64,000 nt of DNA from Bacteroidota bacterium (lineage in GTDB: Bacteria; Bacteroidota; Bacteroidia; UBA4408): NCBI GenBank assembly GCA_016721765.1, contig JADKHO010000002.1, positions 744,001-808,000 of the forward strand, given 5' to 3'. Positions 62,762-64,000 of the stretch are shown one piece after another. The notes below the pieces were generated by a model. The model was not told the DNA's origin. It saw nothing but the letters and a program-made list of their open reading frames with translations, and searched no databases. Made by a program: the position numbers and the translations under genes. Each line of letters starts with the position of its first letter. Position 1 is the first letter of the stretch.

Positions 62762-63855
62762 AACGTATTTTACTTTTAGCTGATGCAGGTTCAGAGCACA
62801 CCGAAAAGTGGGCCTTAGGTTTGGCCGATTTAGGATTTGAAATAGGAATTTTCAGCATCGAAGCACCAGCGTATCGCTGGTTTGAAAAAAATAAATCAAT
62901 CCAATTTTTAAGCAGTGAAATCACGAAGCGACAAAAAAACACTAGATTTTCAAAACTGTCGTACTTAAAATTAATTCCTAAATTAAAGGAGGCAATAAAA
63001 TTATTTCGTCCCGATATAGTGCATGCGCATTATGCCACCAGCTATGGCATGCTCGCCCGCTTATCTGGATTTAAACCTTATTTTATATCAGCTTGGGGAA
63101 CCGATGTTATGAAATTTCCTGACCGAAGTTTTATCAATAAAATTGTATTAAAGCGGAATCTCCAAAATGCAGAAAAAGTTTTTGCAACCAGTCAAACAAT
63201 CGTTGAGTACATTCATAAAGTAATTGATATTCCGGTAACAATAATTCCATTTGGTGTGGATTTAAATCAATTTAAACCTGCACCCAAATTGGCACTTTTT
63301 GAAGATGGTACCCTTGTAATTGCTGCCATCAAAGTACTTGAAAGTATTTACTGTATCGATGTATTAATTAAAGCTTTTGCGCGCTTAAAAATGCAACATC
63401 CGGATAAAAAATTAGGTTTACTTTTGGTTGGTGAAGGTTCATTGAGACAAGAGTTAGAAGCACTTTGCATACAACTTGAAATTCAGGATTATGTTATTTT
63501 TACCGGAAGAGTAAATTTTTCAGAAGTTGCCAAGTATTTTAATACGGCTGATATATTTGTAAATATTTCGGAATATGAGAGTTTTGGAGTCTCTGTTATT
63601 GAAGCATCTGCATGTGAAAAACCTGTAATTGTTACAGATGTGGGAGGATTGCGTGAAGTTGTGGAGGAGGGAATAACCGGATATAGAGTTAAAGTACATG
63701 ATGTGTCAGGCACCGTCGAAGCCCTTGAAAAACTTCTTTTGAATCCTGAAATTCGAAGAAATATGGGAAGGAATGGCAGAAAAAAAGTGCAAGAACTTTA
63801 TGATTGGAAGATTAATTTAAATCAAATGGCTGAACATTATAATAAAATTATTTAA
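62758..63855 (+). CDS. Glycosyltransferase family 4
   Basis: 365 residues from the ATG at 62758 (MKRILLLADAGSEHTEKWAL). DIVHAHYATSYGMLARLSG, IIPFGVDLNQFKP, and ADIFVNISEYESFGVSVIEASACEKPV (E.FG....EA) give a clear GT-B family 4 enzyme. The ATGA overlap with the preceding gene fixes the start; the ATG at 62710 lies inside that gene. Confidence 0.93.
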   Translation: MKRILLLADAGSEHTEKWALGLADLGFEIGIFSIEAPAYRWFEKNKSIQFLSSEITKRQKNTRFSKLSYLKLIPKLKEAIKLFRPDIVHAHYATSYGMLARLSGFKPYFISAWGTDVMKFPDRSFINKIVLKRNLQNAEKVFATSQTIVEYIHKVIDIPVTIIPFGVDLNQFKPAPKLALFEDGTLVIAAIKVLESIYCIDVLIKAFARLKMQHPDKKLGLLLVGEGSLRQELEALCIQLEIQDYVIFTGRVNFSEVAKYFNTADIFVNISEYESFGVSVIEASACEKPVIVTDVGGLREVVEEGITGYRVKVHDVSGTVEALEKLLLNPEIRRNMGRNGRKKVQELYDWKINLNQMAEHYNKII

Positions 63856-63874
63856 ACATAGCAGACTGACTTTT

Positions 63875-64000
63875 GTGGAAATAAAAATTCTTAGTCAAAC
63901 CCATTTCGAAAAATTCAACGAATTAGCATTGCTGCATGGAAGTATTTTTAATTCATTGACATGGTTGAAAATATATGGAAAATCAATAACCGTTTATGGA
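63875..64000 (+). CDS. GNAT/FemAB-like protein, N-terminal part (3' end outside window; GTG start)
   Basis: 42 codons from the GTG at 63875 are open to the edge: VEIKILSQTHFEKFNELALL, then GSIFNSLTWLKIYG. This start is typical of FemAB/GNAT-like proteins of Bacteroidota polysaccharide clusters. It lies 19 bases after the GT4 stop. The rest is not visible. Confidence 0.6.
   Translation, partial: MEIKILSQTHFEKFNELALLHGSIFNSLTWLKIYGKSITVYG

Noticed and set aside
1..64000. tRNA or rRNA genes and CRISPR arrays
   Set aside because: Reading for GTTCGA-type T-loops, rRNA landmarks and regularly spaced short repeats found none that stood up; a small tRNA could still be missed by eye.

Overview
The window is a chromosomal segment of a low-GC member of the Bacteroidota. 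The evidence is convergent. Many proteins end in type IX secretion system (T9SS) type A sorting domains with a YPNP motif. A PorE-like OmpA/TPR/propeller protein is present. Gene starts are repeatedly preceded by the Bacteroidota sigma(ABfr) -7 motif TAnnTTTG rather than by a Shine-Dalgarno site. Family content (GxxExxY, RAYT, DUF898 with M48, AsmA-like) fits the same phylum. Genus cannot be told from the sequence. I see no tRNA, rRNA or CRISPR array.

Layout. 1-5980: the 5' end of an aspartokinase gene, an AsmA-like envelope protein, the PorE-like protein and an AcpH-like protein. 6013-8806: a dispersed repeat, then a T9SS surface-protein gene whose 5' half is broken by many frameshifts. 8967-10906: prfA-pyrF. 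11058-20642: a secreted subtilase and two large paralogous repeat proteins, all with T9SS tails. 20850-24230: the translation operon thrS-infC-rpmI-rplT, in which infC appears to start with ATA. 24431-34654: accessory and household genes, namely a propeller lipoprotein, an SRPBCC protein, a RAYT transposase with its REP hairpins, DUF898-M48, a BNR-repeat T9SS protein, rluF and a DEAD-box helicase.

34725-48422 (mostly minus strand): a surface-polysaccharide locus with sugar-nucleotide enzymes (GmhA-like isomerase, a reversed-order HldE-like kinase/nucleotidyltransferase, two epimerases, a DegT aminotransferase, NeuD-like acyltransferase), methyltransferases and a glycosyltransferase. A VapC-like toxin with an overlapping small antitoxin, a LamG T9SS protein and a GxxExxY gene between 29-bp inverted repeats lie inside it. 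48549-64000 (plus strand): a Wzx-type flippase, a zapB-like/zapA pair, a candidate 6S-like RNA, rny, then a Wzm/Wzt ABC exporter followed by a long, tightly packed run of glycosyltransferases including a GT11 fucosyltransferase and a GT2-GT4 fusion. Together the two arms could make, modify and export a complex, probably fucose-containing glycan.

The best candidates for something undescribed are: the GxxExxY unit with its solo repeats placed just upstream of polysaccharide genes; the 57-residue antitoxin partner of the PIN toxin; and the structured RNA between zapA and rny.
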